Source: Fonsecaea monophora (taxonomy: Eukaryota > Ascomycota > Eurotiomycetes > Chaetothyriales > Herpotrichiellaceae). Taken from it: a stretch of 64,000 nt of DNA. Location: positions 1-64,000 of the forward strand of contig NW_019173938.1 of NCBI RefSeq assembly GCF_001642475.1. Direction: 5' to 3'. Under the pieces are notes generated by a model. That model worked only from the letters and a program-made list of their open reading frames with translations. It made no database searches and was not told the origin of the DNA. A program made the translations under genes and the position numbers. Of this stretch, positions 9,917-20,429 are shown piece after piece. How positions within the stretch are numbered: the first letter of the stretch is position 1; the number at the start of each line of letters is the position of its first letter.

Positions 9917-12280
9917 ATGAAGATCTCATCACTTACATTGTTCGCTGCAGTGGTGGCAGGATCCTTTGCCGAAGCTGTCCCTGCCCATCGCCGTGGAGCG
10001 GATCTGAAGCCCAGGTACTATTTCCCGAGGGTCGTGAAGAGGCAGGTCACGTTTGACAATTCGACCACCTCGACCGACCCCAACAGCTCCAGCTCTACGG
10101 ACTCGGGAATAGGTAGCTTGATATCGTCGGTATCCGATGCCTTGTCTGGAATCGCGTCTCAAATCTCGGGCGATACAACGACATCGACACCAGCCAGCAC
10201 CGACGCACAGACTACCGACACAGGCACTGACACTGATACGGCAACGGATGTGGACACTGCCACAGTCTCGGCTACAGACACAAACGTACCCACGATTACA
10301 GACTTTTTCAACAGCCCGTCTGCAACTGATGTCCCTACTAGTATCAACAGTGATACAACTTCGACTGGGACGGATACGGCAAGCATTACATCTATCGCTA
10401 CTTCAGGTCTGAGCACTGACGAGATTGGCATTACTCTGGGGCTTGGATCCATCATTACGACAGATTCATCTACGGACACTGCCACTGACACTGCCACTGC
10501 AAGCACTACAGATATCTCTGCTGTAGCCTCATCTGTTCTCTCATCGGCCAGCGATGCTGCAACTTCAATCTTGTCCGTGGCGAGCTCGTTGCAATCAGTT
10601 GCGGTGACTGCTTCTGGCACAGACATCGCATCCATTTCCTCAGCTTTGTCCTCAGCTGCTTCAGCTGCGTCCTCAATAGCATCTGATGTGAGCTCAGCAA
10701 ACTCGGTCATAACTTCTACAGATGGCACTACCACTTCGAGTCCAGCTGATGTGACTTCTGACCTCAACTCCTTCATCTCGGACGTGACAACGACCCCTAC
10801 AGTCTCACCCACTATCACGGATATCAATACTCCCACGGACACTCCCACAGATACTCCTACGGACACGGTAACGACACCTCCTACCACCACACCAAATACA
10901 ACACCTACGGATGTGCCCACAGACGGTCCAACTGGGACACCAACAACCACTCCGACTGATACTCCGACCGATCCTCCTCCACCACCACCAACTACAACAC
11001 CGACTACTACGCCCAATACCACTCCAACTGACACGCCGACGACCACCCCCACTGGTCCAACGGATATCAACACCACCCCGACTGACACTCCCACAGTTAC
11101 CGGGGGTAATGGGAACAACACCGCGACCACTACTCCTACTGATACACCAACTGACACAATCGGCAACACACTGACTACCACACCTACTGAGACCCCCACT
11201 GAAACTCCTACAACTATCCCAACAGTGACTCCGACCGTGACGCCGTTTGTTGGGAACTTGACAACACCAATTGCAAGCACCACGACTGATAGGCCCACGA
11301 CCTCGGAAATCCCTGTCAACACCGTCAAGCCCACTGGGACAGACTCGGCTACAGTGTTTGTTCCAGACTCTAGCATCATCTCTGCTACGACGGCTCCCCC
11401 CACTGAGACGTCCAAGTCAGCTTCAACAAGCGCTGCAGTCATTCCAACGACACTCCCTCGCGTCATTCAACCACAAGGTGGTGTACCTGACGCGCCAGAA
11501 AACTCGACCTTGATCCAGCTCGGGTTTGATTACGGTCTCAACTATGCTTTCGTGGTGTCCTCCCCTACTGCTGTGTCTCAGATATTCTCTTATCTGCCCG
11601 TTGGTCTTTCCCACGGATTAGGTATTGACCTTGATCAAGTGGTGATGCAGTATTTGCAGCCCTACAACACTTTGGATACTTTGAACTACATCACCACTTT
11701 GGCCATGGCATACATTCCCGCAGACAAAGTCGATACGCTCTCCCTGCAGCTCCTGAACCCTAACTCTGATCTCTACAACAACCCCAACCCGTCGGTCGTA
11801 ACTCTGATGGGAATGATTGATCCTTCGATTCCCGTTCTGCCTGGATCTCAAATCGCGGGAGGAGGGACACCCATTAACTCGGCAAATTCTGCCGCCACGA
11901 CTTCTGACCAAAGTGGCACGCCTGATGATGGCACACCCGGAGGCTCCGACTCTGGGAGCTCGCCAATCCGGCCGTCTTCAGTTGGTATTGCCGTTGGAGC
12001 CGTGGCTGGTGCCGCAGTCTATGGAGCTGCCATGTTCCTTGTTGCACGAAGGTACAAGAGAAGAAAGGCTGGCCACCAACGGTCAAGCAGCATGCAATCA
12101 GGGAATCGTGGACCTCGTGCTGGTGAACAGTCGAACCTGATGGTTGGGGCACGTGGCAGTTATGGCACTCGATTCGGTGGAAGGACCTCTCGGACAAGTG
12201 ATCGCAGCAATTCTCAGCGAAGCGGACGGACGTACATCAGTCCACCCGTGATGGCTGAGAATAGTTTGGGATGGAACTGA
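9917..12280 (+). CDS. MSB2: Signalling mucin MSB2 homologue
   Basis: A single-exon, 787-residue plasma-membrane mucin that senses surface or osmotic cues and feeds the Cdc42/MAPK pathway for filamentous growth and HOG signalling. In order: signal peptide (about 1-22), a dibasic KR near residue 41 that could be a Kex2-type site, and a Ser/Thr-rich region. A long TPT/TDTPT repeat section (about 290-430) should be densely O-glycosylated. Then come a conserved folded extracellular domain (about 525-640, beginning near LIQLGFDYGLNYAF), one transmembrane helix (about 688-709) followed by ARRYKRRK, and a short basic cytoplasmic tail. The tail ends YISPPVMAENSLGWN, a C-terminal signature I recognise from fungal Msb2 proteins. 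The start follows a possible 5' UTR intron. A 435-codon antisense frame through the repeats is a by-product of the repeat composition. Confidence 0.92.
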   Translation: MKISSLTLFAAVVAGSFAEAVPAHRRGADLKPRYYFPRVVKRQVTFDNSTTSTDPNSSSSTDSGIGSLISSVSDALSGIASQISGDTTTSTPASTDAQTTDTGTDTDTATDVDTATVSATDTNVPTITDFFNSPSATDVPTSINSDTTSTGTDTASITSIATSGLSTDEIGITLGLGSIITTDSSTDTATDTATASTTDISAVASSVLSSASDAATSILSVASSLQSVAVTASGTDIASISSALSSAASAASSIASDVSSANSVITSTDGTTTSSPADVTSDLNSFISDVTTTPTVSPTITDINTPTDTPTDTPTDTVTTPPTTTPNTTPTDVPTDGPTGTPTTTPTDTPTDPPPPPPTTTPTTTPNTTPTDTPTTTPTGPTDINTTPTDTPTVTGGNGNNTATTTPTDTPTDTIGNTLTTTPTETPTETPTTIPTVTPTVTPFVGNLTTPIASTTTDRPTTSEIPVNTVKPTGTDSATVFVPDSSIISATTAPPTETSKSASTSAAVIPTTLPRVIQPQGGVPDAPENSTLIQLGFDYGLNYAFVVSSPTAVSQIFSYLPVGLSHGLGIDLDQVVMQYLQPYNTLDTLNYITTLAMAYIPADKVDTLSLQLLNPNSDLYNNPNPSVVTLMGMIDPSIPVLPGSQIAGGGTPINSANSAATTSDQSGTPDDGTPGGSDSGSSPIRPSSVGIAVGAVAGAAVYGAAMFLVARRYKRRKAGHQRSSSMQSGNRGPRAGEQSNLMVGARGSYGTRFGGRTSRTSDRSNSQRSGRTYISPPVMAENSLGWN

Positions 12281-13232
12281 TTGGCAAGATCTACCTTGTA
12301 CAGCTGGAAGATGTGCGACCAATTGATTGGAACTCAATGCCCGCTCACGAAAGAAACACCACACTTTGATTTTTCTTAAATAGTCGTTCCCCTTTTCTTT
12401 ATTGCCAGTTAGGCCTTTTTGATACCTTGGAAAGAAGCGGAGAGGGGAAAGGTGGATTGGAGAAATGCCATTTTGATTGAAGAAAGTGACCATGATGTAC
12501 AAGAACATGAAGGCCAGAGGAAGAGGGCGGGGAGCGGGGAGCTAGTGAGAGATTGAAAGGACAGAGAGACAGAGAGAATATTGTGAATATAGAGCAGCTC
12601 ATCCATCCATTATACTGTAAGATCGTCGATGAGATGGCATGTGTAGAGAGGTATTTGATGGCATCTGAGAAGCAACTGCCCCAGAAAGATAGTCTATCCC
12701 AACCTAACCTGATCGTCGATCGAATCTGGCAATGCAGTGAGGTGGGAGATGTGAAGGTATACCGAGTAGAGGCTACCAGGCAGGGGTTGAGTGAGGCACA
12801 ACGGCAATGGCAGTCAATGGCAATTTACTTTATTTTATCATCCATCGTCGTGTTCCACTAACTGGCTAGCTACCTACCTACCTACATAGCTACATAGCTA
12901 CTGTAGCAAGCTATGTAGGTGGCTACTAGCTACCAGTATAATATACTAGGTACTTAGTTGACAACGTACACATTATCCACAACAGTCAGACGGAGAATGT
13001 GGGCAAGAAAATGGCCAATGGCGAATGATTGATCGATTGATGGTTATTCTAGCCTCCCAAAAGTCCAAGTCCAATCCTGTCCACCTCCATGTCCCATGTC
13101 CATGTCCAATAAGAGATAGATGGCCTACGATAGATAGATATCATTCATTCGCAGTATCCAGCACCCAGCATCCAGTACCCGGTACCGAGCAACGAGTACA
13201 GAAAGACAGATAGACAGACAGACAAGAGTCAA
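12281..13232. other. Convergent 3' spacer between MSB2 and LysM gene
   Basis: No gene is supported. It contains an A-rich purine tract (12420-12590), one TACCGAGTA word at 12760-12768, a TAGCTACC-rich inverted repeat around 12870-12950, and short GATA repeats near 13120. Confidence 0.5.
12880..12920. repeat. Inverted repeat (12-bp perfect arms)
   Basis: ACCTACATAGCT at 12880-12891 is the exact reverse complement of AGCTATGTAGGT at 12909-12920, with a 17-base loop. Flanking sequence on both sides extends the symmetry imperfectly with further TAGCTACC words (about 12866-12935). It sits between two convergent genes, so it could act as a hairpin in either 3' UTR. Confidence 0.7.
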
Positions 13233-15158
13233 TCAGGCCCCTGACCTCTGATGAGGGGCGTATGCGTTCCTCACTCTGCCCCTCATGGGAAATCTCTCGT
13301 TCAAGAGCGCTTCTTCGGTGGCAGACCCCGTCGTGCCGCCGGCGCCGGCGCCGGCGGGTGTTGTTGCTATCTCATCCACGCCCATGCCCTCGCCCCCGTC
13401 GCTTTCGGCCCGCTTTGCCTGAATGTGCCTGTCTTCGTGGAATTCCGAGTTGGTCTCCAGTTCGATCAGGTCGCCCATTCGGTCAACGGCGCCGTTACGT
13501 TCCCTCTTTGCTCCCGCGCCAGCCATCTTCCTCATCCACCCTTCGATCGCGCCGCCGACGTCACTGGTCAGACCCGCGCTATTTGAGTTGGAGCGTAGGC
13601 TTCGTACAGACTCGGAGCTCGCGCGGGGCGTGGATCGGGACGTGGATATTTTCGCACTGAAGCCCGTCCGGGGGATTTCCCCAGGTGGTGGCAGGAAGTC
13701 TGGGAAATATTGGTTGAATTTGCGATTCAATGGGTCCTCTGCTGGCCCCGGGCGAGAAGCTTCTGTGCGAAGACCGCGAAGGGTGCCGACCCCTCCGGGC
13801 CCGCGGAGGGCCTCAGCAAAGGGGTTGCCTCCGGTGACACTGGAAGAGCGTTGACGACCAGACGAGCTGAGCCGGGACGAGGGAAAGTTGGGACGGCGGA
13901 CAGGAGAGGCATTTAACGAGGCAGAAAGCTGTGCGGCATGAGTGGGTGGGTGGCGGAGCGTATCGAACGAGGTTTTGGGCGTGGACGACGGCGAGGCTGT
14001 AAGGGTGGCGTTCGATTTTCGACGGGCACGGGGAAAGTAGCCCAATGCACGACGGGGCACGCGAAGGACCTCAGTGGCTTCTTTGAAGTTGGGTAGCATG
14101 ACCCAGCAGTCATGTTTGAACTCGACATCTTCGGAGAGAGAGGTGATGAGCGACAACGGTTCCGAGGTCAGAGCAGAGGAAATGGTTGTGTTTGCGCGCG
14201 AGGAGCCGTGAACACCATTGGATGCTGGAGAGTCGAGGTGCTTCAGTTTGGCGTCGGGGATATCTTGAGGAGAGAGGCGGTCGGACTCTGGATCAAAGAG
14301 ATCTTTGGAGAGGTATGGACTCTCGACTCTCCTTCCTTTGATGGTGGAGCCTTCCAGCGGGACCAAAACATGCGTTCGTGTTTGGACGTTGTCGTTTGGC
14401 CAGAACCGATTCACCTTTCGGAAGAGGTCAGGCTGGCAGTTGTACTTGATGATGATTCCAGCCAGCGTGTCCCCTTTCTCAACTTTGTGCATATAAACAA
14501 GCGCATCCTCATTCTGGTCCGCGGGAGCCGGTGTGGCAGAGTCCGCGTCCGAGTCACGTCTCTTATACTTGCCCAGACGATCGCGGTTCTCTGATGCACT
14601 TGCAAGCAGCAGGGCTTCCCTCTTCTTCGCCTGGACCATTGCCTGCCGCTCCTCGACACTACCCTGGATGAAATTTGTGGTGGACTGAATCGAAGGACCC
14701 CATTGTGGCAAGGTCCTTTTCGAGCCATAGTGGTTGTCCTGTTTCATCCATAGAGACTTCTTGAACGAGCCAGCGACCTTCTCCTTCGAAGGGCCCGCCC
14801 CTTCACTCCCTAATAACGTGGACGCGAAGCCCTGGAGCGAGGTCCATGGCTCCCACAGCCCCTGACTTCCTCCGGTAGGGGTTGAAGTGCCCGAGGATGA
14901 CCTCGCATGTGTCTTACTCGATCGACCGTTCCTCGGTCTGTCCGTCGACTTGGACCTCGATACCGCGGCGTCGTTGGGGGAGACGCCTCTGCTGGGGAAT
15001 AGTGGCGGGGTAGAGGACGTGGAGGTAGATATGGCGGTGGACTGGGTAGGAGTACCCTCATCGTCCAGGTAGGATATCAGACGACCGGTTCGAGGGCGCA
15101 GGGTCGAGGTGCTACTATTGGCAGACTGGTAGAGGCCGCTAAGGGAACTGTTGCTCAT
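13233..15158 (-). CDS. Intracellular LysM-domain protein
   Basis: A 641-residue single-exon protein. One LysM module is visible at about residues 220-268, starting at HKVEKGDTLAG and ending at the LVPL stretch. The rest is Ser/Arg/Pro-rich and probably disordered. No signal peptide is seen from the chosen ATG at 15158 (MSNSSLSGLYQSAN), so unlike secreted LysM effectors this looks like the intracellular LysM proteins widespread in fungi and animals, whose role is unclear. The open frame continues 162 codons upstream, but that stretch looks like leader sequence and family members start near MSN. LysM usually binds GlcNAc polymers; whether this one does is unknown. Downstream of it lies the convergent MSB2 gene; upstream, on the same strand, the AFG1-type ATPase. 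Confidence 0.8.
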   Translation of the reverse strand: MSNSSLSGLYQSANSSTSTLRPRTGRLISYLDDEGTPTQSTAISTSTSSTPPLFPSRGVSPNDAAVSRSKSTDRPRNGRSSKTHARSSSGTSTPTGGSQGLWEPWTSLQGFASTLLGSEGAGPSKEKVAGSFKKSLWMKQDNHYGSKRTLPQWGPSIQSTTNFIQGSVEERQAMVQAKKREALLLASASENRDRLGKYKRRDSDADSATPAPADQNEDALVYMHKVEKGDTLAGIIIKYNCQPDLFRKVNRFWPNDNVQTRTHVLVPLEGSTIKGRRVESPYLSKDLFDPESDRLSPQDIPDAKLKHLDSPASNGVHGSSRANTTISSALTSEPLSLITSLSEDVEFKHDCWVMLPNFKEATEVLRVPRRALGYFPRARRKSNATLTASPSSTPKTSFDTLRHPPTHAAQLSASLNASPVRRPNFPSSRLSSSGRQRSSSVTGGNPFAEALRGPGGVGTLRGLRTEASRPGPAEDPLNRKFNQYFPDFLPPPGEIPRTGFSAKISTSRSTPRASSESVRSLRSNSNSAGLTSDVGGAIEGWMRKMAGAGAKRERNGAVDRMGDLIELETNSEFHEDRHIQAKRAESDGGEGMGVDEIATTPAGAGAGGTTGSATEEALLNERFPMRGRVRNAYAPHQRSGA

Positions 15159-15813
15159 GGCTGGCCTGGCGACCAACGCGAGACATCGGAGACTGGCGGC
15201 GACATGGAGGATCCCGACGGGCCCCAAAGGATATGGATCCCAAGGGGGGGTGTTTGACAGGCGAACCTGGCTTGGTTTGTTCCTTTGTACAGAACAGACA
15301 AGAGGACGGACAGGTCTGTTGATTAGGAGTTGTACCCGTAGAACCAAACCCGGGGTTGCAGTAGGGTAAAGGTAGAACGTGTGCACAGGGACGGACTTGT
15401 CGATGCTAGTTTGGCTTTCGGAGTCCTTTGAAGTCCCAAGGAGATGATGCGATATCAATGGGTGAAATGGGGGTTGAATGGGCCATGGCGCGGCCTCAGC
15501 CGCCGACGTCGATCCGATTCTGGTCTCAGTCTCACGTGAACAGCCCACATAATGACCTGCTGGGTGACCTGAAGCCCTTTGTTGGGAGCCTCGCGTACTT
15601 GGTTTCTTTGAAAATATACCATGTACATGTATATCTCTTATCACAAGCTCAAGAACTTTGTCTCAATCAGTGACATTCCAGGCTAATGGATATCCATATA
15701 CGCATGCACCTCTTAGCAATAACCCAACGTCTTTGGCTCCGACGCCTTGCGAAGCCGCATCTTTGGCTCTTGTTGCGCTTTCTATCATATACTTGTAGCA
15801 CGCTTGACATCGA
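15159..15813. other. Spacer upstream of LysM gene / downstream of AFG1 gene
   Basis: About 650 bases, no supported gene. It should contain the LysM-gene promoter and the 3' UTR of the AFG1-type gene. Confidence 0.5.
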
Positions 15814-17651
15814 TCAGAGGCTGTCCTCTCTCCATCTGCTCCGGACCCTTTGCCAGCCCTCCTTCTCCTCCAATCCGCCTCTCTTCTCAAGCCCAAGCCC
15901 ACGCTCCACCCACTCCTGACTTCCCATTTCGCTCAGACGGCTGAGCGCCCTGGCAAACGCGAACCGCTCTTCATCACCGCTGAAGAGGGAGCTTTGCTTC
16001 AACATGCTCATATTCATTCCCAGGTCATCCATGAGGTTGCGCATCACGTCGTCGACATCCGCCCCTTCCTCCTCGCGTGCCCCTCTGCCTTCGGTGGATT
16101 TTTTGACCTCTTCGACGACAGCATGTTCTTCTTTGGACGCACCAGATTTGTCATTCTGAACTTTGTGGGTGACCTTATTCAGCGACTCATCCAGCTCACT
16201 CTTGGACACAAAAAGCTGAGAGAGAGGCACTGCGGTTGTGAGAACCAGCTTTGCATGCGATTCGTACACGGCATCGATGAAAGTGATGAACCGCCTAGCC
16301 CAGTCGCGTTCTCTGTGAGTCATGCCGGGCACGTCGGTGACGATGAACGCATCAAAACTGCGCATCATTTCAATGTAGTCCGCGGCACCTGTAGCGCGAC
16401 CGATCAGCTCGTGGAAAGTAAACTTGGCGCAACGGCCTGAGGCGAGCGGGATCTGGACTTCGCGACCCCAAACGGTGATTGTCGTGGGATGAGGCGGATC
16501 GTTCTCAGGATCGCCCAGGAAACGGAACCATTTGTTCGCGTGAGAGACGGCCGCTCGATCGAGCGGATGATGGTACACTCCTGAGGGAGGTCTTGGGAGT
16601 TTGCGGTAGTCCGTTTGGGAATCGAGATTTATGACCTTGAGTTGTTTCTTCAGGAGGTTAATGCACGGGACAAACGACTGTCGCTGAATCCCATTCTTGT
16701 AGAGATCGTCCGGGTGTCGATTCGAGGTCGTGACCAGTACAACGCCGTGCGACATCAGAGCCTCGATCAAACGACGGAGGATCATGGCGTCCGCGACATC
16801 GACCACCTGAAATTCATCGAAGCAGAGGACCTGGGCCGTTTCGGCGATATCCGCCGCGATAAAAGGCACGGCGTCAAAATCGTTGCCATACTGCATGCGG
16901 ACCTTGTGCAATCGCTTGTGGACGTCTTGCATAAAGTTGTGGAAGTGAATTCGAGTCTTGGAAGTGATGTTGGGAGGTAACGTGTCGAAGAAGAGGTCCA
17001 TCAGCATGGTCTTGCCAGAACCGACGTCGCCATACATGTACAGTCCCTTGGGCAGGTTCTCTGGTATTTCGCCAATGGCCTTCTTCTTGTTCCCGCCCCC
17101 GAACAGAGACCCAAACAGAGATTTCTTGGGCGGCTGGAGATCGTTGACGTCCGGGTGGACGATCTTGGGAGGGTTGTATTCTTTTAGAGTCTCGTGCAGG
17201 TCTTGGAGGTGTTCAATCAAAGCTGGGGACACGCCAGTCAGTCAGTCTGAGTAGCTCAACCCGCGAAACAACAAAAGAGCGACGTCGTCTACGCACTTCT
17301 CTGGTGTTCATCCTCTCGCAGTCGTCTCGTTTGCACTCTCTCGTCATACTCCTCCAAAGGTCCGCGCGTGGAAACATCGGTCACACTGGCGAGCTCTCGT
17401 CTCTGCTGCTGGTGCCGCTGGACCGATCTCGGCACTCGGACAGTCTGTCGAAGACTCCTGGAACTTCTTCCATTGCTGGCCACGACATGGATCTGGCGAG
17501 ACGAACTTCTCAACGCTTTTCTTTGCCGTCGCAGAGTGTCAAGGCAGTTGGTGCATATCGTCCGCCTTAACGGCAGGGCTGCGGTATCGGAGAGCAGAGC
17601 TCTTACGTAGGACTGAACGGCGATGCGGAAAGGTTGCACAGGCGGCTTCAT
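15814..17651 (-). CDS. AFG1: AFG1/LACE1-type mitochondrial AAA-like ATPase
   Basis: Two exons, 17651-17297 and 17222-15814, joined across a 74-nt intron (GTGCGT...CCCCAG), give 587 residues. The AFG1 family acts in mitochondria in turnover of respiratory-chain subunits and protein quality control. Exon 1 encodes an Arg/Ser-rich, acid-poor N-terminus suited to mitochondrial import, then the family segment GPLEEYDERVQTRRLR. Exon 2 resumes with LIEHLQDLHETL, the known continuation. Walker A is GDVGSGKT (about 183-190), Walker B is VLCFDEFQ (about 250-257), followed by TTSNRHPDDLYKNG, which is characteristic of AFG1. An in-frame ATG at 17681 would add ten residues; I cannot decide between them. 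The last 90 residues are acidic and variable. Confidence 0.93.
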
Positions 17652-18507
17652 CTTGCTCAAACGAGGAATGCCTAACTTCACAGAGCAGACCCGCCCTTGT
17701 GCTAACAGACCAGCCGAGTCATGGCGAGGAGGTGTATTAACAATAATATTGATAAAGAGAATATCCGCCGCAGTGCAGAGACGTCAGAGCGAATTGCTCT
17801 TGCGCCTTCGGAATAAACACCGCAGTTTGTGATCTCGGCCACCTCGGACAACCATCGGCGAGAAAACTATTGCCGTCAGTCAAGACACGATGCTCACCAC
17901 TGTCAGATCTTTCAGCCGCCGTTTTCCCCCTTTTATCTTATTTTTCTCATCTTAGGACCGTGAGAGTGGAGACAAAAGACATGTGGTCTCGCGGTCTTGA
18001 ACCAGTGATAGAGATGGTGGCAGAAATTCATTACAAAGAGCAGGTTCTATAGACCTCTGAGGACTATCGTCTCGACCCGAAATTGGCCTGCATACCCGCG
18101 TGATAGAAGGGACTATATTTTGCGCACAAGGCTTTCCATCATCCATGTCTCATCGCGCCGCCGCCGCCGCGTACCTGTCAAAGATCCGTCCAAAAAAATG
18201 ACTTCGAGAGATTTCAACTCCACGTAAGCAACTTCATATCCTCTCCCCTCTTTCCAGACAAGGCCGAAAGTCTTGAAACTTTTTGCGAGAAATGGAAAAG
18301 TCTTCCTCCAAGATCAACCCGAGGACGCCTCCCAGGAGCGCCAAACATCGTCACATTAACCATTCGTCTCATCAATTGCTCTGTCGCTCATTCCGTAAGT
18401 CGCGCGTAAGAAAAGGCTTGCGAGTCAATGCAAAACAGCGCTGAGACTCGTGAAACTGCTCATTGGCAATATTCAGAAGGCATCATCGGAAGAATAACAT
18501 CGTTCCC
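17652..18507. other. Spacer between AFG1 start and BEM1 stop
   Basis: About 860 bases with no supported coding sequence; it holds the AFG1-type promoter and the 3' end of the BEM1 transcript. Confidence 0.5.
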
Positions 18508-20429
18508 TCAAGCGCCCGCAAAATTGACGTAGAGTGTTAGTTTTGGGTTCCGTTGTAGCGCGACGTCGAGGTTGTCATCGTTCTCGAGGTCAATCAGAGT
18601 GTTCGTTGGCTCGTCCTTATATTGTATGACAATATCTTCATTGACCTTTAGACGTTCCATCAGCTTCTCCCGCAGTGCAGCAAATATAATGTCCTGAGGT
18701 ACGCGCAGGACAATAATGTCATCCTGAAAGAACACCTTGACCTTCATAACAGCGTTGGCGTTGCTAGCCTTCATGCTTGAGGAGGTGGAATTTTGAGTCA
18801 AATTGCTGGCCTGGGAGTGCAGGAAAGGGGGCCCTCCCATGGCCACGCCGGTCCCAGTGGACATGGGTACAGGGCCTCGATGTTGCTGGGACGCTCGTGC
18901 GCTGGGAGGTGGCATACCTCCGTACGCCATACCGGGCGCTTGCTGGTTAGAGGACGTCCGCGAGACTGGTTGCATCGATTGCTGCGATCCCGCGGATAGT
19001 CGGTAATCCTCGCCTAGCGCATTGGGGTCTATTTCAAAATCTTGACCCGGTTTGGGCTTGAATAGATTTCTCACAAGCATGCTTTTGGAGATGTGAGGCG
19101 GCATTGCCACTATCTTTTTGATATATTCGTCCAAATTCTGGCGTCGACCGTTGGAAATTGCGTCCGTGACATGTGCTACCGGCCCAGGCATAAACGGGAG
19201 GGTACGAGGCTTGCCCTTATTGCCGGCTTCTTCGGGGAACATCTCCAATAAAGCAATCTGAAAGTCGTAGAAATCAGCGTAGTATCGTGATAGCTCCCAC
19301 CATCGACCGTCTTCCATTTGACATTCGATGATATACCAGTACATGTCGTTGTCGAAACAATAACGGGGCACTGAAGCGCTGATCGGCGCAAGAGGGATAT
19401 TCGACTGCTGCGACATTCTCGCACCGTTCTATTCGATACTGGGTTAACCTCACCTCTTAGATTGGGACAACAAGACCTTCCACTTACATAGTTTGTGTTG
19501 GGGAGTGATTGCTGCGAGGAGGTATTTTGAATGCTCATGCGAGCCATCTCGGATGACATTTGAGCCTGGGGATTGTCAAATTTGCCTAGGCTGATACTGC
19601 TGTTTTTGTATTCCGCTGCAAACTTTTTCCACTCTTCAACTCGAGGGACGCCTGCTTTCCGGACAGCCTCAAGGGGGTCGGCCACCGATTGCATTGTTGC
19701 TGTATCCTTAATATCGACAAACGAAACCGGAATCAATCCTGGCCCTCCTAACCGTCCTATCGGCTTCGCAACGAACCATTCCGGATTGGACTGCGCCACG
19801 ACAATGATTGCTTCGCCGGCTTTGGCGTCCAGCTCATCTGCCCTTTCCGCATGAAAATCATATTGCACCACACCATAGACCATGGCGCCCGCGTTTCTTC
19901 CGGTCATACTCGGCCCTCGCTGGTGTGCTCCTGGACTCGGTCTTGTAGTGGCAGTTGATTCGGATCTTGTGTGGCCGGAATTGGTCGAGCCTTTCTCTGA
20001 AAATCCCGAGTCGTGACCATCCATCTTCTCCCCTGGGGATGAAAGAGAGTTTTCACTTTGTCGCTGCTTCTTACCGACGACTTCAAAGTAGGCCACCGGC
20101 ACGAGCCCTCTCGCCGAGGGGATGAGCGGGTTGCAGGCCTCGTACCACTCTGTGTCGTCCTCGCGGCTCAGGACGTGAAAAAAGTCGCCCTTGTGGAAGG
20201 ACAACTCTTGCGCATTGCCATTTTTGGGCTCGTAGTCGTATAAGGCTTTTATCACTTTCTTGGGAGGAAGCGCCTGGATCGTCTTGGGGGTGATGGTGAG
20301 ACTTGGTGGCTGCCTCGTGTCCTTGTCACTCTTGAGAGATCGGCGGATAGCCTAAAGGAGAGAGATACATGAGCGCCTGCGATCTTACAAGGGCAGCATT
20401 GTGAATGATGGGCGGTGACATACCTTCAT
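18508..20429 (-). CDS. BEM1: Polarity scaffold BEM1 (SH3-SH3-PX-PB1)
   Basis: BEM1 gathers Cdc42, its exchange factor Cdc24 and PAK kinases at growth sites. Three coding exons give 596 residues. Exon 1 is only ATGAAG (20429-20424). It is followed by a 72-nt intron (GTATGT...TTTAG), exon 2 (20351-19488), a 59-nt intron (GTAAGT...AATAG) and exon 3 (19428-18508). Domains: SH3-1 about 35-95 (KALYDYEPK), SH3-2 about 159-216 (VQYDFHAE), PX about 311-420 (RYCFDNDMYWYIIE, WWELSRYYADF), PB1 about 515-594 (VKVFFQDDI, acidic ENDDNLD near the end). The junction reads M-K-A-I-R-R-S-L-K and NTNY-NGARM. The start is forced by the splice: no other upstream ATG gives the conserved basic N-terminus. MSB2, an upstream sensor of the same pathway, is 6 kb away. 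Confidence 0.93.

Noticed and set aside
10159..11466. 435-codon open frame antisense to MSB2
   Set aside because: It is the reverse reading of the Thr/Pro/Ser repeat codons and consists of VGVSVGV-type repeats; no family and no splice signals.
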